From Sphingobacterium phlebotomi (GTDB taxonomy: Bacteria > Bacteroidota > Bacteroidia > Sphingobacteriales > Sphingobacteriaceae), in assembly GCF_008180195.1 (NCBI RefSeq), contig NZ_VTAV01000015.1, positions 60,702 through 124,701 of the forward strand: 64,000 bases of DNA. Direction: 5' to 3'. Each line of letters begins with the position of its first letter. Position 1 is the stretch's first letter. Position numbers and translations under genes: made by a program. The notes under the pieces were generated by a model. That model ran no database searches. It saw nothing but the letters and a program-made list of their open reading frames with translations, and was not told the origin of the DNA. Positions 44,742 through 54,098 of this stretch are shown here, in pieces.

Positions 44742-45596
44742 ATGAAGAAGTACATGTCTCTCGTGCTGTTTGCACACAGCATCTTCGCATTGCCTTTTGC
44801 TATTATCGGTTTCTTTCTGGCTATACAAACCACAGAAAACAGTTTCGATTGGAAAAAACTCTTGTTGATGCTAGTATGTATGGTAACGGCACGGAATGCA
44901 GCTATGGCATTTAATCGTTTTTTAGATCGTGATATTGATGCCAAAAATCCCCGGACGGCTATGCGCGATATTCCAGCAGGGAAAATTTCGGCCAACAGCG
45001 CGCTGATGTTCACCATCGTCAATTGCCTGATTTTTATAGCGGCAACCTATTTTATCAATACACTGTGTTTCTATCTATCACCCATAGCGTTATTTGTCGT
45101 ACTGTTTTACAGTTATACAAAGCGGTTCACACCGTTATGCCATATTGTATTGGGTATAGGGCTGGGGCTATCGCCTATAGGGGCCTATTTGGTCGTGACA
45201 AACCAGTTCGATATCGTGCCGATATTCTATGGTATCGCCGTGATGTGTTGGTCTGGCGGATTTGATATTATCTATGCCTTGCAAGACGAAGAATTTGATA
45301 AAGCAAATGGTTTACGCTCTATCCCTGCCTATTTTGGAGCAAAAAGAGCGTTACGTATTTCGGAATTCCTGCACGTGATCTCTTTTGTATTCGTGTTACT
45401 TCCGGCGTTCTATATGCCTGTAGGATGGTTTTATTACTTGGGTGTCGCGTTTTACGGCTTTTTATTGATATACCAACATCGTATTGTTAGCCCTGCGGAT
45501 CTAAGTCGTGTAAATAGAGCATTTATGACGACCAACGGTGTCGCTTCTGTGATATTTGCGGCATGCTATTTATTGGATATTGTTTTTTTTAGATAA
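44742..45596 (+). CDS. UbiA-family polyprenyltransferase
   Basis: This 284-residue inner-membrane enzyme transfers a polyprenyl chain to an aromatic acceptor in quinone synthesis. Eight or nine helices are visible. The first Asp-rich motif is NRFLDRDID (58-66) and the second DEEFDKANGLRSIP, both needed for Mg2+-prenyl diphosphate. The sequence resembles 4-hydroxybenzoate prenyltransferases; since Bacteroidota make menaquinone, a role in a futalosine-type menaquinone route (MqnP-like) is plausible but not shown. The start at 44742 avoids overlap with engB; a longer frame from 44709 overlaps its end. Confidence 0.92.
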   Translation: MKKYMSLVLFAHSIFALPFAIIGFFLAIQTTENSFDWKKLLLMLVCMVTARNAAMAFNRFLDRDIDAKNPRTAMRDIPAGKISANSALMFTIVNCLIFIAATYFINTLCFYLSPIALFVVLFYSYTKRFTPLCHIVLGIGLGLSPIGAYLVVTNQFDIVPIFYGIAVMCWSGGFDIIYALQDEEFDKANGLRSIPAYFGAKRALRISEFLHVISFVFVLLPAFYMPVGWFYYLGVAFYGFLLIYQHRIVSPADLSRVNRAFMTTNGVASVIFAACYLLDIVFFR

Positions 45597-45649
45597 GACT
45601 AGTGATTGCCCTTTCCATAGGGATCCGGTAGCGAACAGCGAATTATTAC

Positions 45650-45657
45650 TATCTTTG
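45650..45657 (+). promoter_or_regulatory. -7 element upstream of the LacI-family gene
   Basis: TATCTTTG is an exact TAnnTTTG match, 16 bases before the ATG. No -33 TTG at canonical spacing. Confidence 0.45.
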
Positions 45658-45673
45658 AAATGAGAATAAAGAT

Positions 45674-46687
45674 ATGTCACAGATAACGATAGTTGATTTA
45701 GCAGAGACGTTAGGGCTGTCTAAATCTACAGTATCCCGGGCATTTCGGGATAGTAGCGATATTAGTCCGAAAACAAAAGAGCGTATTCTGGCAAAAGCAG
45801 AAGAACTGGGTTTTTCTCCAAATTTGTATGCGAGTAGTTTACGGGGAAACCGTAGCCAGACCATTGCTATTATTATCCCCGAATTTGGAAACAAGTTTTT
45901 TAGTCAGGCCATAAAAGGTATTGAACTGGTTGCCCGTTCGAAAAAATACCATACTTTAATATACGTAACGGATAACAACGTACAGAATGAAGCATCTATT
46001 GTACGTTCGCTGGTAAATGGCCGCGTAGATGGCGTGCTGATTTCTGCCTCGGGAGAGGGGAAAGATCATAGCCATCTGCAAACATTGGTGGACCATGATA
46101 TACCTATTGTATTCTTCGATAGGAGTTATGACGACTTTCACAGTCACTTCGTCACAGGCAATGATTTTGAATCCAGTCGGCTCGCCACACAGCACCTCAT
46201 TGATAGCGGATGTAAAAACATCGCTTATCTCGTTATTAACCAGAAGGTGTCTATTGGTAAGATTCGGATGGACGGTTATAAAAAAGCGTTGGAAGATAGC
46301 GGTATACCGTTCCAGGAAAAATTGGTACTAGACACAGAAAACGACGAAATAAAAAACAGGGCCGCCATCAAGACGCTTATCCAACAACATAAACCGGACG
46401 GGATTTTTGCTTCAGTAGAAAGGTTAGCTATATCTACAATCCGGGTTGCTCAGGAAGAAGGCATTCAGATTCCGGAAGATCTAAAATTGATATGTTTTTC
46501 CTGTTTGGATATAGCAGATCTATTGAATCCTTCCCTCAGTGTCGTGAAGCAACCCGCCTTTGCGATGGGAAAAGAAGCAGCCAACTTTCTTTTCCAGACG
46601 TTACATAAACCATTGGAATTGCGTCAACAGCAGACGACGTTACTGCAATCCAGCCTTATTTTTCAAGATTCCAGCCGGAAAATTTAA
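45674..46687 (+). CDS. LacI-family transcriptional regulator of the starch/maltodextrin locus
   Basis: This 337-residue regulator has an N-terminal LacI helix-turn-helix and hinge (1-58: ITIVDLAETLGLSKSTVSRAFRDSSDISPKTKERILAKAEELGFSPNLYASSL) and a periplasmic-binding-protein-like ligand domain (about 62-330: IAIIIPEFGNKFFSQAIKGIE, VDGVLISASGE, IPIVFFDRSYDD, DGIFASVERLAISTIRVAQEEG). It lies directly upstream of the alpha-glucan operon on the same strand, with three related palindromes in the 208 bases between; the inducer is probably maltose or a maltodextrin. LacI genes in comparable positions are known in soil and marine Bacteroidota starch loci. Confidence 0.93.
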   Translation: MSQITIVDLAETLGLSKSTVSRAFRDSSDISPKTKERILAKAEELGFSPNLYASSLRGNRSQTIAIIIPEFGNKFFSQAIKGIELVARSKKYHTLIYVTDNNVQNEASIVRSLVNGRVDGVLISASGEGKDHSHLQTLVDHDIPIVFFDRSYDDFHSHFVTGNDFESSRLATQHLIDSGCKNIAYLVINQKVSIGKIRMDGYKKALEDSGIPFQEKLVLDTENDEIKNRAAIKTLIQQHKPDGIFASVERLAISTIRVAQEEGIQIPEDLKLICFSCLDIADLLNPSLSVVKQPAFAMGKEAANFLFQTLHKPLELRQQQTTLLQSSLIFQDSSRKI

Positions 46688-46714
46688 TTTTTCTGAAAAA
46701 AAATATTTTTTTAC

Positions 46715-46745
46715 TTTGGAATATTCCCGAAACATTTTACCTTTG
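46715..46745 (+). promoter_or_regulatory. Full consensus Bacteroidota promoter of the starch operon
   Basis: TTTG (46715-46718), a 19-base spacer, then TACCTTTG (46738-46745) match the -33 TTTG and -7 TAnnTTTG elements exactly. Transcription would begin near 46750, giving a leader of about 145 bases. Palindromic operator candidates lie on both sides of the -7 element. Confidence 0.7.
46717..46728. promoter_or_regulatory. Operator candidate 1 (TGGAATATTCCC)
   Basis: A variant of the GGGAAyATTCCC palindrome found twice more downstream. It overlaps the -33 element and the spacer of the starch promoter, a position where a bound repressor would block polymerase. Confidence 0.6.
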
Positions 46746-46753
46746 ATATGTTT

Positions 46754-46767
46754 CGGGAACATTCCCG
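46754..46767. promoter_or_regulatory. Operator candidate 2 (CGGGAACATTCCCG)
   Basis: Near-perfect 14-base palindrome just downstream of the -7 element, over the expected transcription start. With part of site 1 it also forms a perfect 10-bp inverted repeat (CCCGAAACAT at 46726-46735, complement at 46748-46757) that brackets the -7 element. Confidence 0.65.
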
Positions 46768-46855
46768 GAACGCTATCAATTATCGAGGGATCACAAGAAT
46801 AAGCTTTTCATAGTAATCTTTGTTCTTCCATAATAAAAGTTAAACAGTGCTTTTT

Positions 46856-46869
46856 CGGGAACATTCCCA
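46856..46869. promoter_or_regulatory. Operator candidate 3 (CGGGAACATTCCCA)
   Basis: Third copy of the palindrome, in the untranslated leader, 27 bases before the GH13 start codon and 102 bases centre to centre from site 2. Suitable as an auxiliary site for looping or road-block repression. Confidence 0.6.
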
Positions 46870-46895
46870 ATAGGTTTTGGCTAACCGTTTTGTAA

Positions 46896-49478
46896 ATGAA
46901 AACGAACAAAAAATTAGGATATCTGCTAGTTATGGTATTTTGGCTCATCGCCTGTAAAAAGGAGGTGAAACCAGATGTAGACCCCATCGGGGAAGACGCG
47001 GAGCAAGGTTTAGTGGCTTTGTCCAGTGATTTTCTATATTGGGACGAAACGACCACGCTTACTTTTGATCTGGCAAAAGGCAACAACGAACTTCTTAACC
47101 ATTCTGAAGACCTATATCTACATGCCGGTTTGTTATTGACCGGTAGTACATCAGAAAAGGAATGGAAAGAAGTAGCAACAGCATGGGATCAGAATCTTGA
47201 TCGTTATAAACTAACACGGGAAGCGGATGGCAGATATAGTATCACGCTTCACCCCGAAAGCTTTTTTAAGCGTACTCAAGCAAATGATGTAACTCATATT
47301 GCTTTTTTGGTACGGAATGCAGATGGGAGTAAAGTGTTGCGTAATACTGATGGATCCGATATGTACTGGTCTGTTTCATCAAAGCAAAAACCGGATGTAA
47401 TCTTTAAAGCGCCCACTGTACAGCCGACTTTTGTCCTGCAATCGGAAAAGAAATCATATGCAGTGGAGGAGGAGCTCCCGATTCATTTACAAGCATCGCA
47501 ATCGGGGACATTAGCACTTTTCATAAATGGTAAACAAGTCGCGACCAGCGAAGGGAATGTGCTTCAACACAATTTAAAACTGAGTGGTATAGGGCAACAA
47601 CATATACAAGCGCGTGTGGAAGCCAATGGACAGCATGCTGTTAAGGACCTGAACGTGTTTGTGGAAGGTGGAGTGGAGATAGCTGATCTGCCTGTAGGCA
47701 TAAATAAAAATGGCGTAACAATCGATCGCGATAAGCAAGAAGTGTCTTTCGCACTTACCGCTTCGGATAAATCCTCTGCGTTCTTATTAGGAAATTTCAA
47801 TGACTTTCAAGCCACGCAAGATTATGCCATGAAATGTACACCAGACGGTAACACTTGGTGGATTACGTTAAAGAATCTGGATTTCCAAAAGCCTTACACC
47901 TATCAGTTTTTGATTGATGGACAACTGAAGATTGCCGACCCCTATGCTCGATTAGTATTAGATCCCAATCATGATGGAGAAGTAGCATCCGACCCACATT
48001 TACCCAGCTACCCGCAAGGTGCAACAGGTGGTATTGTTTCTGTATTATTATTAACCAACACGGCATATAGTTGGAATACCGGCACGTTCAACCGTCCTGA
48101 TATATTCGATTTGGTGATATACGAACTGCATGTAAGGGATTTTCTGGACCAACGTAATTATAAAACGTTACGGGATTCGATATCCTACCTTAAACGATTG
48201 GGTGTAAACGCGGTTGAGCTGATGCCTGTACAGGAATTTGAAGGAAATTCTAGTTGGGGCTATAATCCGTCTTTTCATTTTGCATTGGACAAATATTACG
48301 GTACGACAAATGAGCTAAAAGCATTTATTGATGCATGTCACCAGGAGGGAATTGCGGTCATACTTGATATGGTCCTGAACCATGCCTTCGGACAATCGCC
48401 TATGGTGCGTTTGTATCAGCAATCGGGTTCGCTATCAACCAATCCTTGGTTTAATATCACACCTACCCATCCCTATAATGTTGGTTACGATTTCAATCAT
48501 GAAAGCCCCCATACACAGCAATTTACCAAAGATGTTATCGCATTCTGGATGGAAGAGTTTAGGGTAGATGGCTTCCGTTTTGACCTTTCCAAAGGGTTCA
48601 CACAGAAAAATTCCGGCACAGACGAAGGCGATCGCGCTGTACAGCAATGGTCTGCTCACGATGCAAGCCGTATCGCGATATGGAAAAACTACAACAATTT
48701 TATCCGTGAACGGGATCAAGACTTCTATGTCATTTTAGAACATTTCGCGGAAGACAGCGAGGAGCGTGAATTGGCAAGCGAAGGCATGTTCTTATGGAAT
48801 AATCTAAACCATGCATTCAATGAAGCCACCATGGGTTGGAATGATAACTCTGATCTTAACCGCCTTTTCGCCGATGCACATGGCTTCGAGAAACCACAAT
48901 TCGTGTCGTATATGGAATCGCACGATGAAGAACGGTTGATGTATAAAAACTTGCAGTATGGCAACACAAATGGCAATTATTCAACGAAAGAGCTGACGAC
49001 AGCATTAGAGCGTATGAAGCAGGCGGCGGCATTTCTCCTTTGTGCGCCCGGTCCAAAAATGATCTGGCAGTTCGGAGAACTGGGATACGATATCTCCATC
49101 GATGAAAATGGTAGAACAGGTGAAAAGCCGTTAAAATGGGATTATTTAAAGAACCAGAAACGCTATAGCCTTTTTGCGCATTATGCCAAGCTAATTCGTT
49201 GGAAACAGCAGAACCCTATTTTTAGGAATGCAACTATCAATCATCAAGTAGCCGGAGCCGTGAAATACTATGTGCTGAAAGAAGCCGGGCAGGAAGTACT
49301 TGTTATCGGAAACTTTGATGTGATTGCACATGATTTTACTATTCCGACAAGTTTACAGCATAACTGGTATGATAACTTGGCAGAGACAACACGCGATTGG
49401 CGTACGACGAGTTCGATTACATTGACAGCAGGACAATATTACATATTAAGCATAAATAAACTGAACAATAAACAATAA
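46896..49478 (+). CDS. GH13 alpha-amylase-family surface lipoprotein (SusG-like role)
   Basis: This 860-residue lipoprotein (lipobox LIAC, Cys20) should cut starch at the cell surface. Residues about 30-270 hold beta-rich N-terminal domains, and about 275-385 form an early-set/CBM48-like domain (AFLLGNFNDFQ, NTWWITLKNLDFQKPYTYQFLIDG). The catalytic barrel follows: VELMPVQEFEGNSSWGYNP, ILDMVLNHAFG, nucleophile Asp563 in VDGFRFDLSKG, acid/base Glu615 in VILEHFAED, Asp677 in ESHDEERL. A C-terminal sandwich closes it. It is the first gene of the operon, ahead of SusC, whereas susG is last in the Bacteroides sus operon. Debranching versus endo-amylase activity cannot be told here. Confidence 0.93.
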   Translation: MKTNKKLGYLLVMVFWLIACKKEVKPDVDPIGEDAEQGLVALSSDFLYWDETTTLTFDLAKGNNELLNHSEDLYLHAGLLLTGSTSEKEWKEVATAWDQNLDRYKLTREADGRYSITLHPESFFKRTQANDVTHIAFLVRNADGSKVLRNTDGSDMYWSVSSKQKPDVIFKAPTVQPTFVLQSEKKSYAVEEELPIHLQASQSGTLALFINGKQVATSEGNVLQHNLKLSGIGQQHIQARVEANGQHAVKDLNVFVEGGVEIADLPVGINKNGVTIDRDKQEVSFALTASDKSSAFLLGNFNDFQATQDYAMKCTPDGNTWWITLKNLDFQKPYTYQFLIDGQLKIADPYARLVLDPNHDGEVASDPHLPSYPQGATGGIVSVLLLTNTAYSWNTGTFNRPDIFDLVIYELHVRDFLDQRNYKTLRDSISYLKRLGVNAVELMPVQEFEGNSSWGYNPSFHFALDKYYGTTNELKAFIDACHQEGIAVILDMVLNHAFGQSPMVRLYQQSGSLSTNPWFNITPTHPYNVGYDFNHESPHTQQFTKDVIAFWMEEFRVDGFRFDLSKGFTQKNSGTDEGDRAVQQWSAHDASRIAIWKNYNNFIRERDQDFYVILEHFAEDSEERELASEGMFLWNNLNHAFNEATMGWNDNSDLNRLFADAHGFEKPQFVSYMESHDEERLMYKNLQYGNTNGNYSTKELTTALERMKQAAAFLLCAPGPKMIWQFGELGYDISIDENGRTGEKPLKWDYLKNQKRYSLFAHYAKLIRWKQQNPIFRNATINHQVAGAVKYYVLKEAGQEVLVIGNFDVIAHDFTIPTSLQHNWYDNLAETTRDWRTTSSITLTAGQYYILSINKLNNKQ

Positions 49479-49491
49479 ATAAACTAATCAC

Positions 49492-52473
49492 ATGATGAAC
49501 AAATTTACATTACGCAGGGTAATGGCCATTGGTTTTCTGATGTTGCTTAGTACACTTACTTTCGCACAGACGTCACGACTACAAGGTCGGGTGCTGGATA
49601 ACGAGGGCAATGGTGTAGTGGGAGCAACAGTTCAGCTCATTGGACAACAAGATGCCACGTCTACAGGCCCAAATGGAGCGTATTCTTTTAGTAATGTTTC
49701 GCCTGGTTCCTACAAAGTGGGCGTATACATGATTGGATATGATCAAGCTGAGCAAAGTATAAATCTGACAGCAGGGGATAATACGTTGAATTTTACGTTA
49801 ACATCTGTATCCAGTAGCCTTGATGAAGTCGTGGTCATTGGTTACGGTACCCAAAGGAAAGGAGATTTAACAGGGGCGGTAACAACGGTATCTTCAAAAG
49901 ACTTTCAGAAAGGTTTGATTACCTCGCCAGAGCAACTTATCGCAGGTAAGGCTGCGGGTGTGCAGATTACCACGAGTGGTGGTCAGCCCGGTGGCGGGGC
50001 TACCGTCCGGATTCGTGCGGGCGCATCGCTAAATGCGAGTAATGATCCTTTAATTGTTGTCGATGGTGTTCCTTTATCGACAGGGGAAATTTCGGGCGTC
50101 GGAAATCCGTTGAGTCTGATTAACCCAAATGATATTGAAACATTCACGGTGTTAAAGGATGCTAACGCAACGGCTATTTACGGTTCGCGTGCATCAAATG
50201 GGGTTATCTTGATTACAACAAAGAAAGGGACCAGTGGTAAACCATCTTTCAATTTTAGCTCGCAAAATTCGTTGGCACAGGTTGGGAGAAAGGTAGATTT
50301 ACTCTCGGCCGATCAAATCCGGGAATATGTCCATGCGAATGGAAATGATGCTCAGCGTGCATCACTGGGGGAAGCAAATACAGATTGGCAGGATGAAATC
50401 TATCGTGGAGCGTTTGCATCGGATAACAATCTGAGCGTAGCGGGAGCTATTCAGCCCAATCTACCGTATCGTGTATCGTTAGGTTATCTTAACCAACAGG
50501 GTATATTAAAGCGCGATCATATGAAACGCACCACAGCGGGAATTAATTTTGCACCTAAGCTTTTTGATAATAGCCTGCAAATTGATATCAATCTGAAAGG
50601 GTCGCTTTCCAAGTCGCAATTTGGCAATCAAGATGCCATTGGAGCAGCAATACAATTTGATCCAACTAAACCTGTACATACCGAAAACCGGTTCGGTAAT
50701 TATTATGAATGGACGCAATATAATGAAGAAGACGAGCGTGACGATCCAAACCCGAATGCTCCACGAAATCCGGTGGCACTGATTGATCTGAAAGATGATA
50801 ACGGCGAGGTGGCTAGAAGTTTTGGTAACATTCAATTCGATTATGCATTGCCCTTTCTTCCCGAGTTGCATGCCAATTTGAATCTCGGATACGATGTGTC
50901 CAGAGGGCAGGGCGGTGTATTTATTCCTGAATATGCAGCTTCAAATATTAATACGAGGGGAGAAGTTAGCCGCTATAAAAAAGAAATTACAAATACAGTA
51001 GGTGAATTTTATTTAAACTATACGAAGGACTTAACCGCTATTCAGAGTAATATTAACGCTACTGCTGGTTATGGTTATTACGATAATAGGTCGAAGGAGT
51101 ACAATTTTGACCGTACAAGTGCTGATGGCACGGTATTGAGTACACCGATCTTTCCTTTTGACATTCCGCATAGCCGACTTATCTCTTATTATGGTCGCTT
51201 AATTTATACGTATTCTGACAAGTATATTTTTTCGGGTACGTTGCGTACGGATGGGTCTTCGCGTTTTAGTGAAGAAAACCGATGGGGGGTATTTCCTTCC
51301 GTGGGTGCTACTTGGCGCATCAAGGAAGAAAGCTTCTTAAAAGACAACAATACAGTTTCTGACTTGAAATTGCGCTTAAGCTACGGTGTGACCGGTCAGC
51401 AGGATGGTATCGCAAACTATGCTTATCTACCGAACTATGTTCGTAGCATGAACGAGTCGTTGTATCAATTTGGTAACCAATTTTATAATATGTACACACC
51501 GGTAGCCTACGATAAAAACATACGGTGGGAAAGTACGGCAACATACAACGGTGGTATCGACTATGGCTTCCTAAACGGACGCCTATCGGGTAGTGTGGAT
51601 GTATATTTCAAAAAGACCAAAGACTTATTAAGTACGATACCTATTCCTGTGGGAACAAACTTCAGCAACCTACTCTTGACGAATGTCGGCAATATGGAGA
51701 ACAAGGGTGTCGAGTTTAGTTTAAATGGTGCAGCCATCCGCAAAGATGATCTCAACTTGGATTTAGGTTTTAATTTTACGTATAACCACAGTAAGGTAAC
51801 CAACCTAACGGCTGTGGACGATCCAAATTATCTCGTCGAGCAGGGAGGGATATCGGGTAGTACGGGGAATAACATACAAGCCCATGTGGTGAACCATGTG
51901 CCCTACAGCTATCGTGTCTATAAACAAGTGTATGCCGAAGATGGTAGCCCACTGGAAGGAATCTATGAAGATATGAACGGTGATGGCATCATCAACGATA
52001 ATGACCGCTATTTCTATAAATCGCCGCTTCCGGTGTATATGTTGGGCTTTACGGCGCAACTGAATTATAAGAAGTGGACGTTGAACACGGTATTACGCTC
52101 TAACATTGGAAATTATGTGTATGATAATGTGTCTTCTAATTTTGCAAGCCGTTATAATGTGCTGGATCCGAACGGACCGATAAATAATGCACCGACAAGC
52201 TTTCTGGGAGCGCAATTCGAGCAAAAGCAATACAACAGTGACTTCTATATTCACAACGCATCATTCTTAAAAATGGATAACCTTTCGGTAAGCTATGCTG
52301 CTGGAAATATTTTCCGAAATGGTAGCGGCCGACTGACCTTATCTGCAAATATGCAAAATGTATTTACGGTAAGTAAGTATAAAGGGGTGGATCCGGAAAT
52401 AGACGGCGGTATCGATAACCGTTTTTATCCAAGACCGAGAACGTATGTATTAGGTGTAAACTTAGATTTTTAA
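49492..52473 (+). CDS. SusC-type TonB-dependent transporter of the starch locus
   Basis: This 993-residue outer-membrane channel should import malto-oligosaccharides. Signal peptide ending TLTFAQT, carboxypeptidase-regulatory-like domain (LQGRVLDNEGNGVVGATVQLIG), TonB box (LDEVVVIGYGTQ), plug (LIVVDGVPLSTGEISG, INPNDIETFTVLKDANATAIYG) and barrel ending in NLDF. No STN domain, in keeping with LacI control. It begins 13 bases after the GH13 stop and the SusD gene follows after 17 bases. A second ATG one codon in is possible. Confidence 0.96.
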   Translation: MMNKFTLRRVMAIGFLMLLSTLTFAQTSRLQGRVLDNEGNGVVGATVQLIGQQDATSTGPNGAYSFSNVSPGSYKVGVYMIGYDQAEQSINLTAGDNTLNFTLTSVSSSLDEVVVIGYGTQRKGDLTGAVTTVSSKDFQKGLITSPEQLIAGKAAGVQITTSGGQPGGGATVRIRAGASLNASNDPLIVVDGVPLSTGEISGVGNPLSLINPNDIETFTVLKDANATAIYGSRASNGVILITTKKGTSGKPSFNFSSQNSLAQVGRKVDLLSADQIREYVHANGNDAQRASLGEANTDWQDEIYRGAFASDNNLSVAGAIQPNLPYRVSLGYLNQQGILKRDHMKRTTAGINFAPKLFDNSLQIDINLKGSLSKSQFGNQDAIGAAIQFDPTKPVHTENRFGNYYEWTQYNEEDERDDPNPNAPRNPVALIDLKDDNGEVARSFGNIQFDYALPFLPELHANLNLGYDVSRGQGGVFIPEYAASNINTRGEVSRYKKEITNTVGEFYLNYTKDLTAIQSNINATAGYGYYDNRSKEYNFDRTSADGTVLSTPIFPFDIPHSRLISYYGRLIYTYSDKYIFSGTLRTDGSSRFSEENRWGVFPSVGATWRIKEESFLKDNNTVSDLKLRLSYGVTGQQDGIANYAYLPNYVRSMNESLYQFGNQFYNMYTPVAYDKNIRWESTATYNGGIDYGFLNGRLSGSVDVYFKKTKDLLSTIPIPVGTNFSNLLLTNVGNMENKGVEFSLNGAAIRKDDLNLDLGFNFTYNHSKVTNLTAVDDPNYLVEQGGISGSTGNNIQAHVVNHVPYSYRVYKQVYAEDGSPLEGIYEDMNGDGIINDNDRYFYKSPLPVYMLGFTAQLNYKKWTLNTVLRSNIGNYVYDNVSSNFASRYNVLDPNGPINNAPTSFLGAQFEQKQYNSDFYIHNASFLKMDNLSVSYAAGNIFRNGSGRLTLSANMQNVFTVSKYKGVDPEIDGGIDNRFYPRPRTYVLGVNLDF

Positions 52474-52490
52474 CCGTTAACTGAAGAAAA

Positions 52491-54071
52491 ATGAAACGTA
52501 CTATATTTTTAGGGATAAGTGTAGCGCTAATCTTGACAGGTTGTAGTCAGAATCTAGATTTGGCGCCCACAAATGATATTACGGCGGATGTGGCTTACGG
52601 CTCGCCGGAGGGATATAAAAATGCTTTAGCAAAGGTGTATGGTAGCTTTGCTCTGACCAGTGGAACAGGCCCAGGGGATAGTGATCTAGGGGGAATTGAT
52701 GCGGGAACATCTGATTTTTTGCGTCTTTACTGGAATGCACAGGAACTGACCACGGATGAAGGTATTTGTGCATGGATAGGCGACCCGGGGGTAGCTGATC
52801 TCAATTACCAGACTTGGAATTCGAGCAATATTATGCTCCGAGGGCTTTATACAAGAAGTATTTACCATATCACGGTGATTAACGAGTTTTTACGTGAAAG
52901 CACAGACGAAAAGCTGGCAGGGAGAGGCATTACGGGAGATGAAGCGACAGCTATTGCGCAATATCGTGCAGAGGCTAGATTTCTACGTGCTTATCAATAT
53001 TGGGTGCTTATGGATCTGTTTGGTAATCCTCCTTTTATAACGGAAGAGAATGAAATAGGTGTTACGCCACCTAATCAGATTACGCGATCTGACCTCTTTA
53101 CATATGTGGAAACCGAGCTTTTAGCTATCGAAGAGTTATTAGCGGCTCCTCGGCAGAATGAGTACGCGCGTGTTGACCAAGGGGCGGCTTGGGCGTTATT
53201 AGCGCGTTTATATTTAAATGCCGAAGTGTATCTTGGACAGGGAAATGGGAAGTCTACCGAAGCGGTGACTTATTCTTCTAAAGTTATTGATGCGGGCTAT
53301 AGTCTAATGGAACAGTATCAACATCTTTTCTTGGCTGACAACGATCAGAATAACCCCGAGATAATTCTTCCGATTGCCTATGATGGTATACAGACGCAAA
53401 ATAACGGTGGGACAACATTCATCATCAACTCATCTGTACATGGTTCTATGACACCGGCAAACTTCGGTATCCCGGGTGGGGGATGGGGCGGTAATCGTAG
53501 TCGCAGCACGCTACCCGGCACCTTTGACGATGTAAGCGGAGAGACCGATACGCGGGCGATGTTTTTTGGTTCGAATCCGAATATTGAAGATCCGGCGGTA
53601 TTCACAGAGGGACTGGCGGTGACGAAGTTCAGCAACAAAACGTCCACCAATCAAGATGGTAAATCGATCAACGGTACTTTCGTTTCTACTGATTTTCCAT
53701 TGTTCCGTTTGGCTGAACAATATTTGATATACGCGGAAGCGGTGTTGCGTGGCGGATCTGGCGGTAGCAATACGCAGGCCTTGGCTTACCTTAATCTCCT
53801 CAGAGCGCGTGCCTATGGCAACGCTTCCGGTAATTTGAGTACCATCTCGTTAGATGTGGTGTTGGACGAGCGCAGTAGAGAATTGTATTGGGAGGCTTTC
53901 CGCCGGACGGATTTGATTCGTTATGGACGGTATACGGGTGGAAGTTATCTATGGCCTTTTAAAGGCGGGCAAGCATCTGGAAGGGCTGTCGAGTCGTTTC
54001 GCACGCTTTTCCCTATACCTGCGGCGGATCTAATCGCGAATCCAAATCTGGAACAAAATACAGGGTATTAA
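52491..54071 (+). CDS. SusD/RagB family starch-binding lipoprotein
   Basis: This 526-residue surface lipoprotein is the partner of the preceding SusC. Lipobox LTGC, Cys18. SusD features: YRAEARFLRAYQYWVLMDLFGNPPF, GAAWALLARLYLNAEVYLGQ, and DERSRELYWEAFRRTDLIRYGRYTGG near the C-terminus, with LFPIPAADLIANPNLEQN at the end, close in wording to SusD homologues of alpha-glucan loci. Substrate by context: starch or maltodextrin. Confidence 0.95.
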   Translation: MKRTIFLGISVALILTGCSQNLDLAPTNDITADVAYGSPEGYKNALAKVYGSFALTSGTGPGDSDLGGIDAGTSDFLRLYWNAQELTTDEGICAWIGDPGVADLNYQTWNSSNIMLRGLYTRSIYHITVINEFLRESTDEKLAGRGITGDEATAIAQYRAEARFLRAYQYWVLMDLFGNPPFITEENEIGVTPPNQITRSDLFTYVETELLAIEELLAAPRQNEYARVDQGAAWALLARLYLNAEVYLGQGNGKSTEAVTYSSKVIDAGYSLMEQYQHLFLADNDQNNPEIILPIAYDGIQTQNNGGTTFIINSSVHGSMTPANFGIPGGGWGGNRSRSTLPGTFDDVSGETDTRAMFFGSNPNIEDPAVFTEGLAVTKFSNKTSTNQDGKSINGTFVSTDFPLFRLAEQYLIYAEAVLRGGSGGSNTQALAYLNLLRARAYGNASGNLSTISLDVVLDERSRELYWEAFRRTDLIRYGRYTGGSYLWPFKGGQASGRAVESFRTLFPIPAADLIANPNLEQNTGY

Positions 54072-54098
54072 TACAGTATATATTCAAATAAGAAAATA

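Noticed and set aside
44606..45022. Minus-strand open frame of about 138 codons over the engB/ubiA junction
   Set aside because: It overlaps two well-supported genes and has no family features.
45610..45624. Small inverted repeat CCC...GGG between the UbiA and LacI genes, considered as a terminator
   Set aside because: The stem is only 3 bp with no T run; it does not support a terminator call.
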